Shown here: positions 1 to 8,828 of the stretch, in pieces
Layout: each line of letters starts with the position of its first letter
How positions within the stretch are numbered: the stretch's first letter is position 1
Source of the DNA: an uncultured Eubacteriales bacterium
GTDB taxonomy: Bacteria > Bacillota > Clostridia > Oscillospirales > CAG-272
Assembly (NCBI GenBank): GCA_934526185.1
Contig: CAKTAA010000004.1
Location: 1-61,493, forward strand
Reading direction: 5' to 3'
Length of the DNA stretch: 61,493 nucleotides
Notes under the pieces: generated by a model
Databases searched by the model: none
What the model was told of the DNA's origin: nothing
What the model saw: only the letters and a program-made list of their open reading frames with translations
Position numbers and translations under genes: made by a program

Positions 1-182
1 AGCATGTATAGATAATAGCTCTTGTAGCTGGACAGCCAATAGGAATACATTCCGGAGGTAACGGAATAATTTTCGTAAGTCATCAGCTTTTTCTGGCCGC
101 AGGAAGCGAGAGAACCAGCTATCAGAAAAAGGCTTAGAAAGAGTGCGGCTGCTTTGCATATTCTCCTGCATAACACCTTCAT
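1..182 (-). CDS. PrsA-like foldase lipoprotein (N-terminal part only)
   Basis: Reading leftward from an ATG at 182, an open frame of 60 codons runs off the window edge. AAAGGAG lies upstream of the ATG. The product starts with basic residues, then a hydrophobic stretch, then a lipobox LASC with the lipidated cysteine at residue 28, so it is an exported lipoprotein anchored outside the membrane. The mature start (YENYSVTSGMYSYWLSSYK) resembles the entry segment of clostridial SurA/PrsA-type peptidyl-prolyl isomerase lipoproteins, and in many Firmicutes a prsA-like gene follows mfd directly. Only the signal and first mature residues are visible, so the isomerase assignment is inference from these and from position; the lipoprotein call is firm. 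Confidence 0.6.
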   Translation of the reverse strand, partial: MKVLCRRICKAAALFLSLFLIAGSLASCGQKKLMTYENYSVTSGMYSYWLSSYKSYYLYM

Positions 183-215
183 ATGGAATCTCCTTTACCG
201 GAAGTAAATTGAATC

Positions 216-258
216 GGGCGCTGGGCGGGGACGGTTATGCCGTCCCCGCCCAGCGCCC
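216..258. repeat. 19-bp perfect inverted repeat between mfd and prsA-like gene
   Basis: Arms 216-234 and 240-258 are exact reverse complements with a 5-nt loop (TTATG). The stem is very GC-rich. Neither strand has a T-run after it, so it is not a standard intrinsic terminator; it could be an mRNA processing or stabilising hairpin between two cotranscribed minus-strand genes. Confidence 0.75.
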
Positions 259-337
259 CGAACCGGCGTCTCCGTAGACAAGCATGTCCAGAGGAGACGC
301 CAATCAACTTTAGTATATACGCAAACCGACGAAAAAT

Positions 338-3300
338 CTACAGATTTTCAGACTGCAATTGTATATATTTTTTAAACATTGAACACAACTGTTCCGCAGC
401 GCCTTCTTTATGCCTGAGCCGATAGCTGACATAGGGTGCTTCTCCCATGGAGATCATAATTTTGCCGGCTGCGTCCGGTTTTTTATTATCAGCGGAAAGC
501 GCCGACCATATGCGGAAATCCAGAATTTCCGGATATATGTATACGGTACCTTCTTTTTGCTCCACCTTCCGGAAACGGCAGGTCTGCGACAGAGCGCGGA
601 GATAGGCTATGTACAGCAGATTTTTTGCCGCCCGCGGCGGTTCTCCGAACCGATCGTACAATTCCTCCTCAACGTCGCGCAGATCCGCTTCCTCTTCAAT
701 AGAGGCAATTTTTTTATAGAGTTCTATGCGCTGAGAGGAGGAGCGCACATACTTTTCCGGAATATAGGCATCGCATTTCATGCTGACTATGCTTTCTGTT
801 TTTGCCGGAAGCTTCTCGCCCTTTTCCTCTAAGATCGCTTCGTTCAGCAGCTTGATGTACAGGTCATACCCCACGCTTTCCATATGGCCGTGCTGGGCGG
901 AGCCCAGCAGGCTGCCTGCACCGCGGATTTCAAGATCCCGCATCGCAATTTTAAAGCCGGATCCGAACTCCGTGTATTCGCGAATGGCTGCCAGCCGTTT
1001 CGCCGCAATTTCGGACAGGATTTTTCCCCGCGAATAGGTGAAATAGGCATATGCCCGCCGGCCGGAACGTCCGATTCTTCCGCGTATCTGATGTAGCTGA
1101 GAAAGTCCCATCCGATCGGCGTTTTCGATAATCAGCGTATTGGCGTTCGGCACATCGACACCTGTTTCGATGATTGTGGTGCTGATCAGAATGTCCACAT
1201 CTCCCTCGAGCAGCGACTGCCAGATGTCGTTGATCTCCTCTTTGTCCATTTTTCCGTGCGCTACGGCAATTTTTGCTTCGGGTGCCATCGCCGATACCTG
1301 CGCAGCTGTGCTTTCAATATTTTCCACCCGGTTGTGCAGCCAGAAGACCTGCCCGCCGCGTCTCAGTTCCCGGCGAATGGCTTCGCCCACAACCAGCTCG
1401 TCGTATTCCAGAACATAGGTCTGAATCGGAACGCGGTCTCCGGGGCCCTCCTCCAGCAGACTCATATCGCGGATGCCGCTCATGGCCATGTTCAGCGTTC
1501 TCGGGATCGGCGTTGCCGTCAGCGTCAGCACATCGACGTTTTCCGTCATCTGCTTCAGCTTTTCCTTATGGGCGACACCGAAGCGCTGCTCCTCGTCGAT
1601 GACAACCAATCCAAGCTGCTTGAACACAACATCCTTGGACAGCAGCCGGTGTGTTCCCACGATGATGTCGGTTTCGCCCCGCCGCAGCCGCCGCAGCGAT
1701 TCCGCCTGCTGCTTTGAGGTGCGGAAACGCGATAATAAATCCGCCTTGACCGGAAAGCCGCGCATCCGGGAGAGAATGGTCTGATAGTGCTGCATGGCGA
1801 GCAGAGTAGTGGGCACAAGAATGGCCGCCTGTTTGCCGTTCGCGACCGCTTTGAAGGCAGCGCGCAGCGCCACCTCTGTTTTTCCGTAGCCGACATCTCC
1901 GCACAGCAGTCGATCCATGGGTGTCTTTTTTTCCATGTCGCGCTTGATTTCTTCTGCTGAGGTTAGCTGGCTTTCTGTTTCTTCATAGGGAAAGGCGTTT
2001 TCGAATTCCCGCTGCATCTCGTCATCAGCGGCGCAGGCAAAGCCTTCCTTGCGCAGTCTTTGTGCGTAAAGCTGAATCAGCTCCTTTGCCATATCCTTTG
2101 CTGCGGCGCGGACGCGGGCCTTAGTTTTTCCCCATTCTGTGCCTCCGAGTTTGGAAAGCCGGACATTTCCGTCCTCTGCGCGCGCGCCGATGTATTTGGA
2201 AAGCAGATCCAGACGATCGCAGGGCAGATACAGGCAGTCGGAACCGGCATACGCAATTTTTACGTGGTCATGGCAATTGCCGTCGATGTCCGTCAGATTT
2301 TCAAGCCCCATGTAGCGGCCGATGCCGTGCGTTTCATGTACGACAAAATCACCGATTTCAAGGTCGTTATAGGAGAGGATCCGCTCTGCCGAGGAGCGTT
2401 TTTTCTTTTTGTGCCGGACGCGCCCCGCTGCGCGTCCGTACGATATCTGAACAGGTTGCAGCGACAGAATGGTAAAACGGGAGAGGGGCAGTTCGTACCC
2501 CGATGTCTGCAGGGTATGCAGTATGACGGGAACACCTGGCTGCATGCCTGTATAAGTGAGAGCTTCGCCGCATCCCACGGCGGAAATTCCGTCATCAAAC
2601 AGATTCCTTTTAAGAAACTCCGTCATGGTTTCCGTTTCTGCGAGCACCAGAATTCGGTAGCGGTTTTTGATATAATGCCTCAGATCCTCACACAGCAGTT
2701 CATATTTATCGGCGTAAGATACCGTTTGCTTAGCAGACATACTGAAAATACCGGCAAGCTGCATCTGCATGCCTGAGGGAAAGGCGTCGCAGAGAATAGC
2801 GGCTGAATGCTCGATACGATGCGTCAGATCCGATGGCCATTTATGGTATTCCGCATATTTTGCTGGAACTGCGCCACTCTCCAGCAGTTCTTTCAGCCCC
2901 TCCTTTGCATGCCACTCAAAGCCCGACAACCTTTCTCCGGTCCGCCCGCTCTCCTGAACGGCGAGAATTCCGCCTGTATCCGCAAAATAGTCAAGCAGAC
3001 AGCATTTCTGCGGATACAAAAAGGAGATATACTTGTCGATGCCGGGAATTTCCATCCCATTTTTCAGCAGCTCCGCCTCACTGGAAAGCATCTCGCGCAC
3101 ACTCTCTTTTGTGCATTTTTTTATATTATCACGGATAAAGCTGACCAGTGGTCCGCGCATTTCCGCAGAAACAAGCACTTCTCTTGCCGGCGGAAGCTGC
3201 ACTGACTTTATATTTTCGATTTTGCGCTGTGTAAGTGGATCGAAAACGCCCATTTGATCGATTTCGTTTCCAAAAAATTCTACCCTGACCGGATTCTCCG

Positions 3301-3928
3301 AAAACGGCGGATAGATGTCCATGATTCCGCCGCGGACCGCGTATTGGCCTACGCCGTCGACTGTGTCGGTTCGCACATATCCGGAGACGTTCAGAAATTC
3401 TACAACCGTTTCCGGTTCACGCTCCTCTCCGAATGTGATCGTCATTGTCAGCGCACGGAGAACTTTCGGCGGTATCGTAAACTGGAGCGCAGCGTCGGGC
3501 GTGGCGATTACCGCGTCGGCTTTTCCTCTGCCGCGTACGTCCGTGTCCTCCGACTCTGCGCAGCGGATAGCGGAAAGTACACGCAGTCTTTCGTGTTCGA
3601 ACTCGTGTGAGGCGGTGATGCTGTGAAACATCAAATCACGGAACGGATATATCATCGCGTTCAGTCCGTATGAAAGAAGAGCGTTTGACAGGGCAAGCGC
3701 TTCTTTCTCGTCGGGGACGAGCACAAGTACTGTGCTCCCAGGAGCCGCGTCTTCAAAAAACGCAGCATAAAACGCGGCGCGCGCGCCTTCGGGGAGTCCG
3801 GTAACAAGGAGCGGATGCGGCGTTCTTGCGGCGGCGGATGAACGGTAGGCAGCCAGCGATGCTCGGTATTCCGTTTCCGCGCGGATACTTTCTTTCAAAA
3901 TATTTTTAGAGATATCAAATTCATTCAT
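338..3928 (-). CDS. mfd: Transcription-repair coupling factor Mfd
   Basis: A 1196-residue protein, the usual size for Mfd. It removes RNA polymerase stalled at DNA lesions and recruits UvrA. The UvrB-like N-terminal module, the RNA-polymerase interaction (CarD-like) segment around DLEIGDFVVHETHGIGRY, and the RecG-like helicase core are recognisable: Walker A as LLCGDVGYGKTEVALRA, DEEQ box as VVIDEEQRFGV, and later motifs TLTATPIPRTLNMAMSG and HQIRGRIGRSGR. I chose the ATG at 3928 (MNEFDISKN) because the open frame upstream to 4159 adds 77 low-complexity residues unlike Mfd; AAAGGA lies about 15 nt upstream, a weak site. It precedes a PrsA-like gene in transcription order. Confidence 0.95.
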   Translation of the reverse strand: MNEFDISKNILKESIRAETEYRASLAAYRSSAAARTPHPLLVTGLPEGARAAFYAAFFEDAAPGSTVLVLVPDEKEALALSNALLSYGLNAMIYPFRDLMFHSITASHEFEHERLRVLSAIRCAESEDTDVRGRGKADAVIATPDAALQFTIPPKVLRALTMTITFGEEREPETVVEFLNVSGYVRTDTVDGVGQYAVRGGIMDIYPPFSENPVRVEFFGNEIDQMGVFDPLTQRKIENIKSVQLPPAREVLVSAEMRGPLVSFIRDNIKKCTKESVREMLSSEAELLKNGMEIPGIDKYISFLYPQKCCLLDYFADTGGILAVQESGRTGERLSGFEWHAKEGLKELLESGAVPAKYAEYHKWPSDLTHRIEHSAAILCDAFPSGMQMQLAGIFSMSAKQTVSYADKYELLCEDLRHYIKNRYRILVLAETETMTEFLKRNLFDDGISAVGCGEALTYTGMQPGVPVILHTLQTSGYELPLSRFTILSLQPVQISYGRAAGRVRHKKKKRSSAERILSYNDLEIGDFVVHETHGIGRYMGLENLTDIDGNCHDHVKIAYAGSDCLYLPCDRLDLLSKYIGARAEDGNVRLSKLGGTEWGKTKARVRAAAKDMAKELIQLYAQRLRKEGFACAADDEMQREFENAFPYEETESQLTSAEEIKRDMEKKTPMDRLLCGDVGYGKTEVALRAAFKAVANGKQAAILVPTTLLAMQHYQTILSRMRGFPVKADLLSRFRTSKQQAESLRRLRRGETDIIVGTHRLLSKDVVFKQLGLVVIDEEQRFGVAHKEKLKQMTENVDVLTLTATPIPRTLNMAMSGIRDMSLLEEGPGDRVPIQTYVLEYDELVVGEAIRRELRRGGQVFWLHNRVENIESTAAQVSAMAPEAKIAVAHGKMDKEEINDIWQSLLEGDVDILISTTIIETGVDVPNANTLIIENADRMGLSQLHQIRGRIGRSGRRAYAYFTYSRGKILSEIAAKRLAAIREYTEFGSGFKIAMRDLEIRGAGSLLGSAQHGHMESVGYDLYIKLLNEAILEEKGEKLPAKTESIVSMKCDAYIPEKYVRSSSQRIELYKKIASIEEEADLRDVEEELYDRFGEPPRAAKNLLYIAYLRALSQTCRFRKVEQKEGTVYIYPEILDFRIWSALSADNKKPDAAGKIMISMGEAPYVSYRLRHKEGAAEQLCSMFKKYIQLQSENL

Positions 3929-4620
3929 ATGTTTTTCGCTGCAGTCCTTTCCGGTACGGCTGTCGGTAAAATAGCGGAAATTCTGCATCCCCATCTGCGC
4001 ACCGTACCGTGCGCAGGGATGATTGATGATGCGGAAAGACTTTTTGAAATTTATTTTAGAGGATACAGACTGTGGGGCGGATAAACGGCCCCCGTACGGT
4101 GCCGCAATTCCATTCTTTCGACAAGCAGCTCTTTTTCCGGATTTCATCCGTTTTTTCATGGGAAACCAATCGTTTCTGTCGGGCTTGTCAAAATCTGAAA
4201 GTGCAGCCGCTTGGTTTTAACAGCCGCAGTATCGGTATGATAAGCAGAATGTATGTCATCGGACCACATTGTCTGACGGTTTTCAATGTCCCCTGTCCCA
4301 TACAAACTTCAATTCGTTTTCTCTTAGAAATGCAATAATATCTAAATACATCTATTTTATCGCCGAGGACTGTTTTTTGTTTATAATTTTAACAGTACAC
4401 ACTGTATGAATATTGCAGTTTAATACCGCGGACATAGGAGGAAATCAAAAATCCGAAAAAATTTTGCACGGGACGCAACAAGAAGAACCGCGTAGGACGG
4501 CTCTGTCCGACGCGGGGGGGATGCATTTTTTGTGCTGATGTGCCGATAATATCCGCTTTCTGAGCTTTAACGGGGGAAAATTATGGAAAATGCGGCGCGG
4601 CGGAATACGATTTTCTAAAA
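3929..4620. other. Intergenic region between pth and mfd
   Basis: About 690 bp with no supported gene. An open frame continues mfd upstream to 4159 but has no Mfd-like content. An imperfect hairpin sits near 4491-4515. I see no convincing promoter or RNA gene. Confidence 0.5.
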
Positions 4621-5256
4621 TTATATCTGGGAGCATCGCTGCATGGCTTTTTCAATATCTCCGCCTACAATATCCTCACAGGCATAATACACCGTTTCAA
4701 AGCGCGAAAACAACTCCTTTTTGTCGCTCTCAGAAAATTTTCCGAGAACCCAATCCACCAGGTCATAATCGGGGTGCGGCTTCTGTCCCACTCCGATTTT
4801 AATGCGCGGGAAATTGTCTGAGCTCAGGTGATAGATAATGCTTTTTATACCGTTATGCCCGCCGTCCGATCCTTTACGGCGGACACGAAGGCGTGCAGGT
4901 TCAAGGGAAATATCATCAAAAATAATCAGGATGTTTTCCGGCGGGATCTTATAAAAGTCAGCCGCTTCCCGTACGGCTTCTCCTGAATTGTTCATGAAGG
5001 TCTGCGGCTTCATCAGCAGAACGCGTGTATCGCCCAGCATCCCCTCGCCGCAGAGGGCATGAAATTTTGACCGCGTAAGCGGTATATTCAGCTTCTGGCT
5101 GATATAATCCATCGCTAAAAAGCCGGCGTTGTGACGCGTATGCAGATACTTTTCGCCGGGATTTCCGAGACCACAGACGATAAAGCGGATAGGCACGGGC
5201 GACGATGCTGACGCCGCATCGTTTTCTATTTTTTTAAATAAGTCAAATACAGACAC
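4621..5256 (-). CDS. pth: Peptidyl-tRNA hydrolase
   Basis: Pth recycles peptidyl-tRNA released by stalled ribosomes by cleaving the ester bond. The signature GLGNPG is at residues 29-34, the catalytic His with its Asn partner (RHNAG) at 41-45, followed by the MNNSG and GSDGGHNGIKS substrate-binding segments and RIKIGVGQ. The length of 211 residues is slightly above the usual 185-195 because of about 20 extra N-terminal residues before the first strand. The start is a GTG at 5256, backed by GGAGG eight bases upstream. It sits upstream of mfd on the same strand, a common order in Clostridia, but with a 690-bp gap. Confidence 0.95.
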   Translation of the reverse strand: MSVFDLFKKIENDAASASSPVPIRFIVCGLGNPGEKYLHTRHNAGFLAMDYISQKLNIPLTRSKFHALCGEGMLGDTRVLLMKPQTFMNNSGEAVREAADFYKIPPENILIIFDDISLEPARLRVRRKGSDGGHNGIKSIIYHLSSDNFPRIKIGVGQKPHPDYDLVDWVLGKFSESDKKELFSRFETVYYACEDIVGGDIEKAMQRCSQI

Positions 5257-5558
5257 AGAAAAATCCTCCGATATATAACGAAAAGTAAGATGTTCCCTAC
5301 GAGGCGAGTATCGCTCGTTTTTTTCAGCGGCAGTACAATCAGCCGCTGAAACGCCAACATGACGGGACTGTAGCCCTTATTGAAGGTTTTCATGCTTGGC
5401 AATGAGCTTGGCGCACATTAACCATAAGGATTGCGGAGCATATACGCCACATGCTGAAGAAGGGGCTTAAACTCTTATTTGGGGCGGGATGTCTGATATC
5501 CTTCACAGAACGCAGCAGATAATGCTTTTAGAAAGATGGTGATCCGCTGTGAAGGGTT
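5257..5558. other. Intergenic region with two hairpins
   Basis: No gene. A short plus-strand stem at 305-317 of the 5 kb block (5305-5317) is followed by a T-run (5318-5324). A 10-bp perfect stem follows at 5322-5331 / 5342-5351. Neither is a clear terminator for the minus-strand pentapeptide gene. Confidence 0.5.
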
Positions 5559-6212
5559 TCAGAAAAGATCACGAATATCAGGCTGCTGTGCGATCCTCAT
5601 CCCCAGTATGCGTGCGGCGATAACCGCCTGCTCAGCATTGATGACAGCTCCTCTCAGTTCCGCGCACGTGTCGGATACGGTGATGCCGTCAATTTGACTG
5701 TTTGAAAGATCTATGCCGCTGAGCATTGTACGAAAGAAATCAGCCCGTCTGAGATCTGTTCGTAAAAGTTCTGTTTTTTTGAATTCCATATCCGCCAGAA
5801 CGGCTTCTGAAAGGATGCAGTCCTTTATTTCACACGTCTTCCAGGTGCTGGCAGAAAATACGGCGTAGCGGAAGGTGGATCCGGAAAGCTTTACCGAATG
5901 AAAGTGATTTCTGTCGAATCGGCCGCCGTCGCCTCTGACGCCGGTGAATTCAGTCTGATTCCATATAGCCCCGCTGAAAATGCATTCATCGAACCGGCAG
6001 CCTTCGATCCGGCACTGATAAAAATCCGATTTTGAAAAATCGCAGACTGAAAAACGGCAGCTCCGGAAGATCACTCTCCGGAAAGCGAGCATCGAGAGGT
6101 CGAGGTCGGAAATCTCCTCCCCGTGATACAGCCTATCTTCTATACAGCCGTTCCGCTCGCGGCTCAGGCGGATCGTGTCTTGAAATCTGTCGTTTTTCTG
6201 TTCCTCTGGCAT
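5559..6212 (-). CDS. Pentapeptide-repeat protein
   Basis: About 217 residues from the ATG at 6212 (MPEEQKND), which has GGAGGG five bases upstream; an ATG at 6257 in the same frame lacks a ribosome site. The middle of the protein consists of five-residue units with a central Phe/Leu, for example FSVCDFSKSDFYQC, IEGCRFDECIFSGA and TELLRTDLRRADFFRT, which predict a right-handed quadrilateral beta-helix. Such proteins include DNA-gyrase-protecting mimics (Qnr/MfpA type), but most have no known role and this one lacks any distinguishing feature. No signal peptide, so probably cytoplasmic. The neighbours are unrelated. Confidence 0.8.
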   Translation of the reverse strand: MPEEQKNDRFQDTIRLSRERNGCIEDRLYHGEEISDLDLSMLAFRRVIFRSCRFSVCDFSKSDFYQCRIEGCRFDECIFSGAIWNQTEFTGVRGDGGRFDRNHFHSVKLSGSTFRYAVFSASTWKTCEIKDCILSEAVLADMEFKKTELLRTDLRRADFFRTMLSGIDLSNSQIDGITVSDTCAELRGAVINAEQAVIAARILGMRIAQQPDIRDLF

Positions 6213-6488
6213 ATCGCCCTCCGCTTCTGTTGATCCTTTTGAGACAAGACACGGCATAGCCGTGCGTATTCAGCGGGAGTGCAAACTCCCGCATATACAA
6301 AAATCGAACCCCGCTTCTTTCGGGGACGGGCATTTCCTAACCTAAGTTATACCGGGCACAGCGAATCGGATCGATACGCCTTTGCGCGGCGCGCCGATCC
6401 GTGCTCTAAAAAATTTCTGTCCTGTCGGTTTGTTCTTGGTTCCGCTTGTTTCGTCATTTCTGACAGAATAGTGGCGTTTGACGTCGAA
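6213..6488. other. Intergenic region
   Basis: No gene supported. Contains a 7-bp perfect stem (6273-6279 / 6286-6292) and a weaker CCCCG/CGGGG stem near 6307. No T-run follows on the minus strand. Confidence 0.45.
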
Positions 6489-7235
6489 TCAATTTTCTTT
6501 CAGAACATCCTCGGGACGGAAAATGCCTTTTTCCTTGCTGCCCAGAATGGCTTCTCCCGTTTTCAAGTAATCGCGGAAATCCTCTATTGTTTCAACCTCG
6601 CGCGGAATCATCATATAGGCATTTCCGGCCTCGTTTGTATAGTGGCAGTCAGTGCCTGCTGTCATGAGCAGATGATTTTTTGCAGCGTCCCGCACGGAGT
6701 TTTCCGTGTCATTCGGACAAACAATATGGGGATTATAGACCTCAAGACCATGCACCTGCGTCAAATCAGCCGGCAGACAGTTGTGAGCCGTGCGCCAGGG
6801 GTGCGCTTGAATCAGCAGAATGTCGTAGGCACAGCAGAATTCGAAAAGACGCTTCTGCGAAAAGTAATGCAGGGGATAATATTCATAAAGCAACGACGGC
6901 TTCAGGCCGAACAGAAGAAAATCACCGTGATACCACTTGAGTTCGTTTCCTTCCGCCTTGGGATGTGGGACAAATACCTCCGCACCCAGCAGGACATTTA
7001 CACCAATTTCTTTGCCGCTTTTGCGTTCAATTTCATAATTTTTGAGGTATGTATCGATGCGCTCGCGGGGCGTAGAACCGAGTGTAGGCATGAGATCCGC
7101 ATAATGGTTGGTCAGTATCACGGTGTCGAAGCCCTGCGCCTTGTAAAGCGGCGCGAGCTGTCCGGCCGGTATCTGCGAGCAGCCGCTGACCGGATGGCTG
7201 TGGCAATGTGTTTCGATCTTCTTGTAATTCTGCAA
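6489..7235 (-). CDS. PHP-domain metal-dependent phosphoesterase
   Basis: 248 residues forming one PHP domain. Metal ligands appear in the expected order: THCHSH near the N-terminus, TNHY, GAEV, QAHPWR and GTDCH. PHP domains are trinuclear-metal phosphoesterases; stand-alone ones of this size often act on small phosphorylated molecules (histidinol-phosphate-like) or nucleotides, and the substrate cannot be read here. The start is probably the TTG at 7235, with GGAAAGG about 11 bases upstream. It lies 77 bp after the MATE exporter gene on the same strand and may be cotranscribed with it. A second, larger PHP protein occurs at 48781-50871. Confidence 0.85.
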   Translation of the reverse strand: MQNYKKIETHCHSHPVSGCSQIPAGQLAPLYKAQGFDTVILTNHYADLMPTLGSTPRERIDTYLKNYEIERKSGKEIGVNVLLGAEVFVPHPKAEGNELKWYHGDFLLFGLKPSLLYEYYPLHYFSQKRLFEFCCAYDILLIQAHPWRTAHNCLPADLTQVHGLEVYNPHIVCPNDTENSVRDAAKNHLLMTAGTDCHYTNEAGNAYMMIPREVETIEDFRDYLKTGEAILGSKEKGIFRPEDVLKEN

Positions 7236-7312
7236 AATGTATCATCCTTTCCTTGCAAAGCTGAAGATATATCCTTAACGGCCTGCTGCCGCGGGCGTTC
7301 TGATTGTGCCGG

Positions 7313-8677
7313 TCAGCCTCTGGTTACATTGCGGATCCAGCGGCTGCCGCGGAGCCGGATAAATGCTATCAGCCATTTAAAACATTGATCGATGCGCGTA
7401 CAGAGAAAGACCACAGGCAGCGGCGCATGAAAGACAAAGGCGGCGAGAGCCGTGGCGGGAAGCACCACGAACCACCCGCAGATCATATCCACCAGTGCGA
7501 CAAACCGGCTGTCTCCGGCCCCGCGGTTAATGCCGAGAAAGCAGCTTGCGTGGTAGCAGGAACCGATCAGAGTTACGGCTACGATGGCAATGAGCGTCCG
7601 GCTAAGGGAAGCGACTTCAGGGGCGTCGGCGGATCCATACAGGGAGATAAAGGGATCACGCACCAGAAAAACGACAGCAGCCATACAGAGGCCGATAAAG
7701 AAAAACATGATCTGTATAGTCCCCGAATATTCGCGTGCTTTTCGGATATCTCCCGAGCCGACCGCTTTGCCGACCACGACACATGCACCGCTGGCAAGGG
7801 CAAAGGTGAAAAGCGTGCCGAGATTCACCATGGAGTTGGCGATATTGTTTGCAGCCATAAACACGGCGCCGAGCTGACCGACGATAGTTGCCTTCAGCAA
7901 TCCGATCATCGCCCACTGCATATCCGCAAGTCCCACCGGAAGGCCATAGCGGATGTAATCACGGCGCAGCAGACTGTCGGTTTTGAAAAAATCACGGATT
8001 CCGATCGGAAATTGTTTTTGAATACGGAAAGTATATACCAAAATGATGACAAGCTCAGCTATACGGGCTGCAATTGTAGCGGCTGCCGCTCCCGCAACAC
8101 CAAGCTGCGGAAAGCCGCACTTTCCGAATATCAGCAGATAGTTGCCGGCGATGTTGACCAGCAGCGAAACGGTTGTGATAACCAGGGTAACCTTGACGAT
8201 TTCCACAGCGCGGAGCATACCAATGAGCGCATTGGTTACTGCATATGGGATATATGAAAAACAGACGAGGGCAAAATAGGCCAAGGCCAGCGTCATGACC
8301 TCCGTCTCGTCCGCGCCTATGACAATGCCGGCAATTTGATGCGGAAACAGCTTGGCCGCCGCGACAAACAGGAAAGATACAACAATGCAGAGGCGCATGA
8401 CAATGGCAAATATCTTCCGAATGCGGTCCAGATCCCGCTTGCCCCAGTACTGTGCGATCAGCACGGAGGAACCGCTGACAAGTCCGAGCAGCGTCGCCGT
8501 ATAAAAGGCGGTGATACAGTTGATCTGAGATACCGCCGCCTGAGCCGCCACGCCGTTTTCGAGCGAGGAAACCATGACGTCGTCCGCTACGACGACGAGG
8601 AAGCTGACAAGCGACTGAAAGGCAGCCGGCAAGGCGATGCGGAAAATTGTTTTGTAGAATTCTTTTTCACGAACCAT
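7313..8677 (-). CDS. MATE family exporter
   Basis: 454 residues, mostly hydrophobic, with the spacing of twelve membrane helices in two homologous halves. The first helix region (IALPAAFQSLVSFLVVVADD) and the conserved segment following helix 2 (GSSVLIAQYWGKRD) match the MATE family of Na+- or H+-driven exporters of organic cations and drugs. The substrate is not predictable. ATG at 8677; the ribosome site is poor. An RpiR-type regulator and a flavoprotein lie upstream on the same strand, but a 151-bp gap separates them, so regulation by that regulator is only a possibility. Confidence 0.9.
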   Translation of the reverse strand: MVREKEFYKTIFRIALPAAFQSLVSFLVVVADDVMVSSLENGVAAQAAVSQINCITAFYTATLLGLVSGSSVLIAQYWGKRDLDRIRKIFAIVMRLCIVVSFLFVAAAKLFPHQIAGIVIGADETEVMTLALAYFALVCFSYIPYAVTNALIGMLRAVEIVKVTLVITTVSLLVNIAGNYLLIFGKCGFPQLGVAGAAAATIAARIAELVIILVYTFRIQKQFPIGIRDFFKTDSLLRRDYIRYGLPVGLADMQWAMIGLLKATIVGQLGAVFMAANNIANSMVNLGTLFTFALASGACVVVGKAVGSGDIRKAREYSGTIQIMFFFIGLCMAAVVFLVRDPFISLYGSADAPEVASLSRTLIAIVAVTLIGSCYHASCFLGINRGAGDSRFVALVDMICGWFVVLPATALAAFVFHAPLPVVFLCTRIDQCFKWLIAFIRLRGSRWIRNVTRG

Positions 8678-8828
8678 GTCTTATATTCTAAGGCGTCCGG
8701 CTGCTGTCCGAACCGCCGTGCTCCTTTTAGGGATACGAATGCAAGATCGGGATGTTCGCCATATACAAAAGCAGCTATGCAGGGCCGGCTCTTGTAAAAT
8801 GAAAGCTGCGGCAAGCTCAAATCAGGTA

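Noticed and set aside
3929..4159. N-terminal extension of mfd
   Set aside because: 77 extra codons without similarity to Mfd; the family start is at 3928.
6296..6340. tRNA-like sequence (GGGGTTCGATT on the minus strand)
   Set aside because: No matching acceptor, D or anticodon arm around it.
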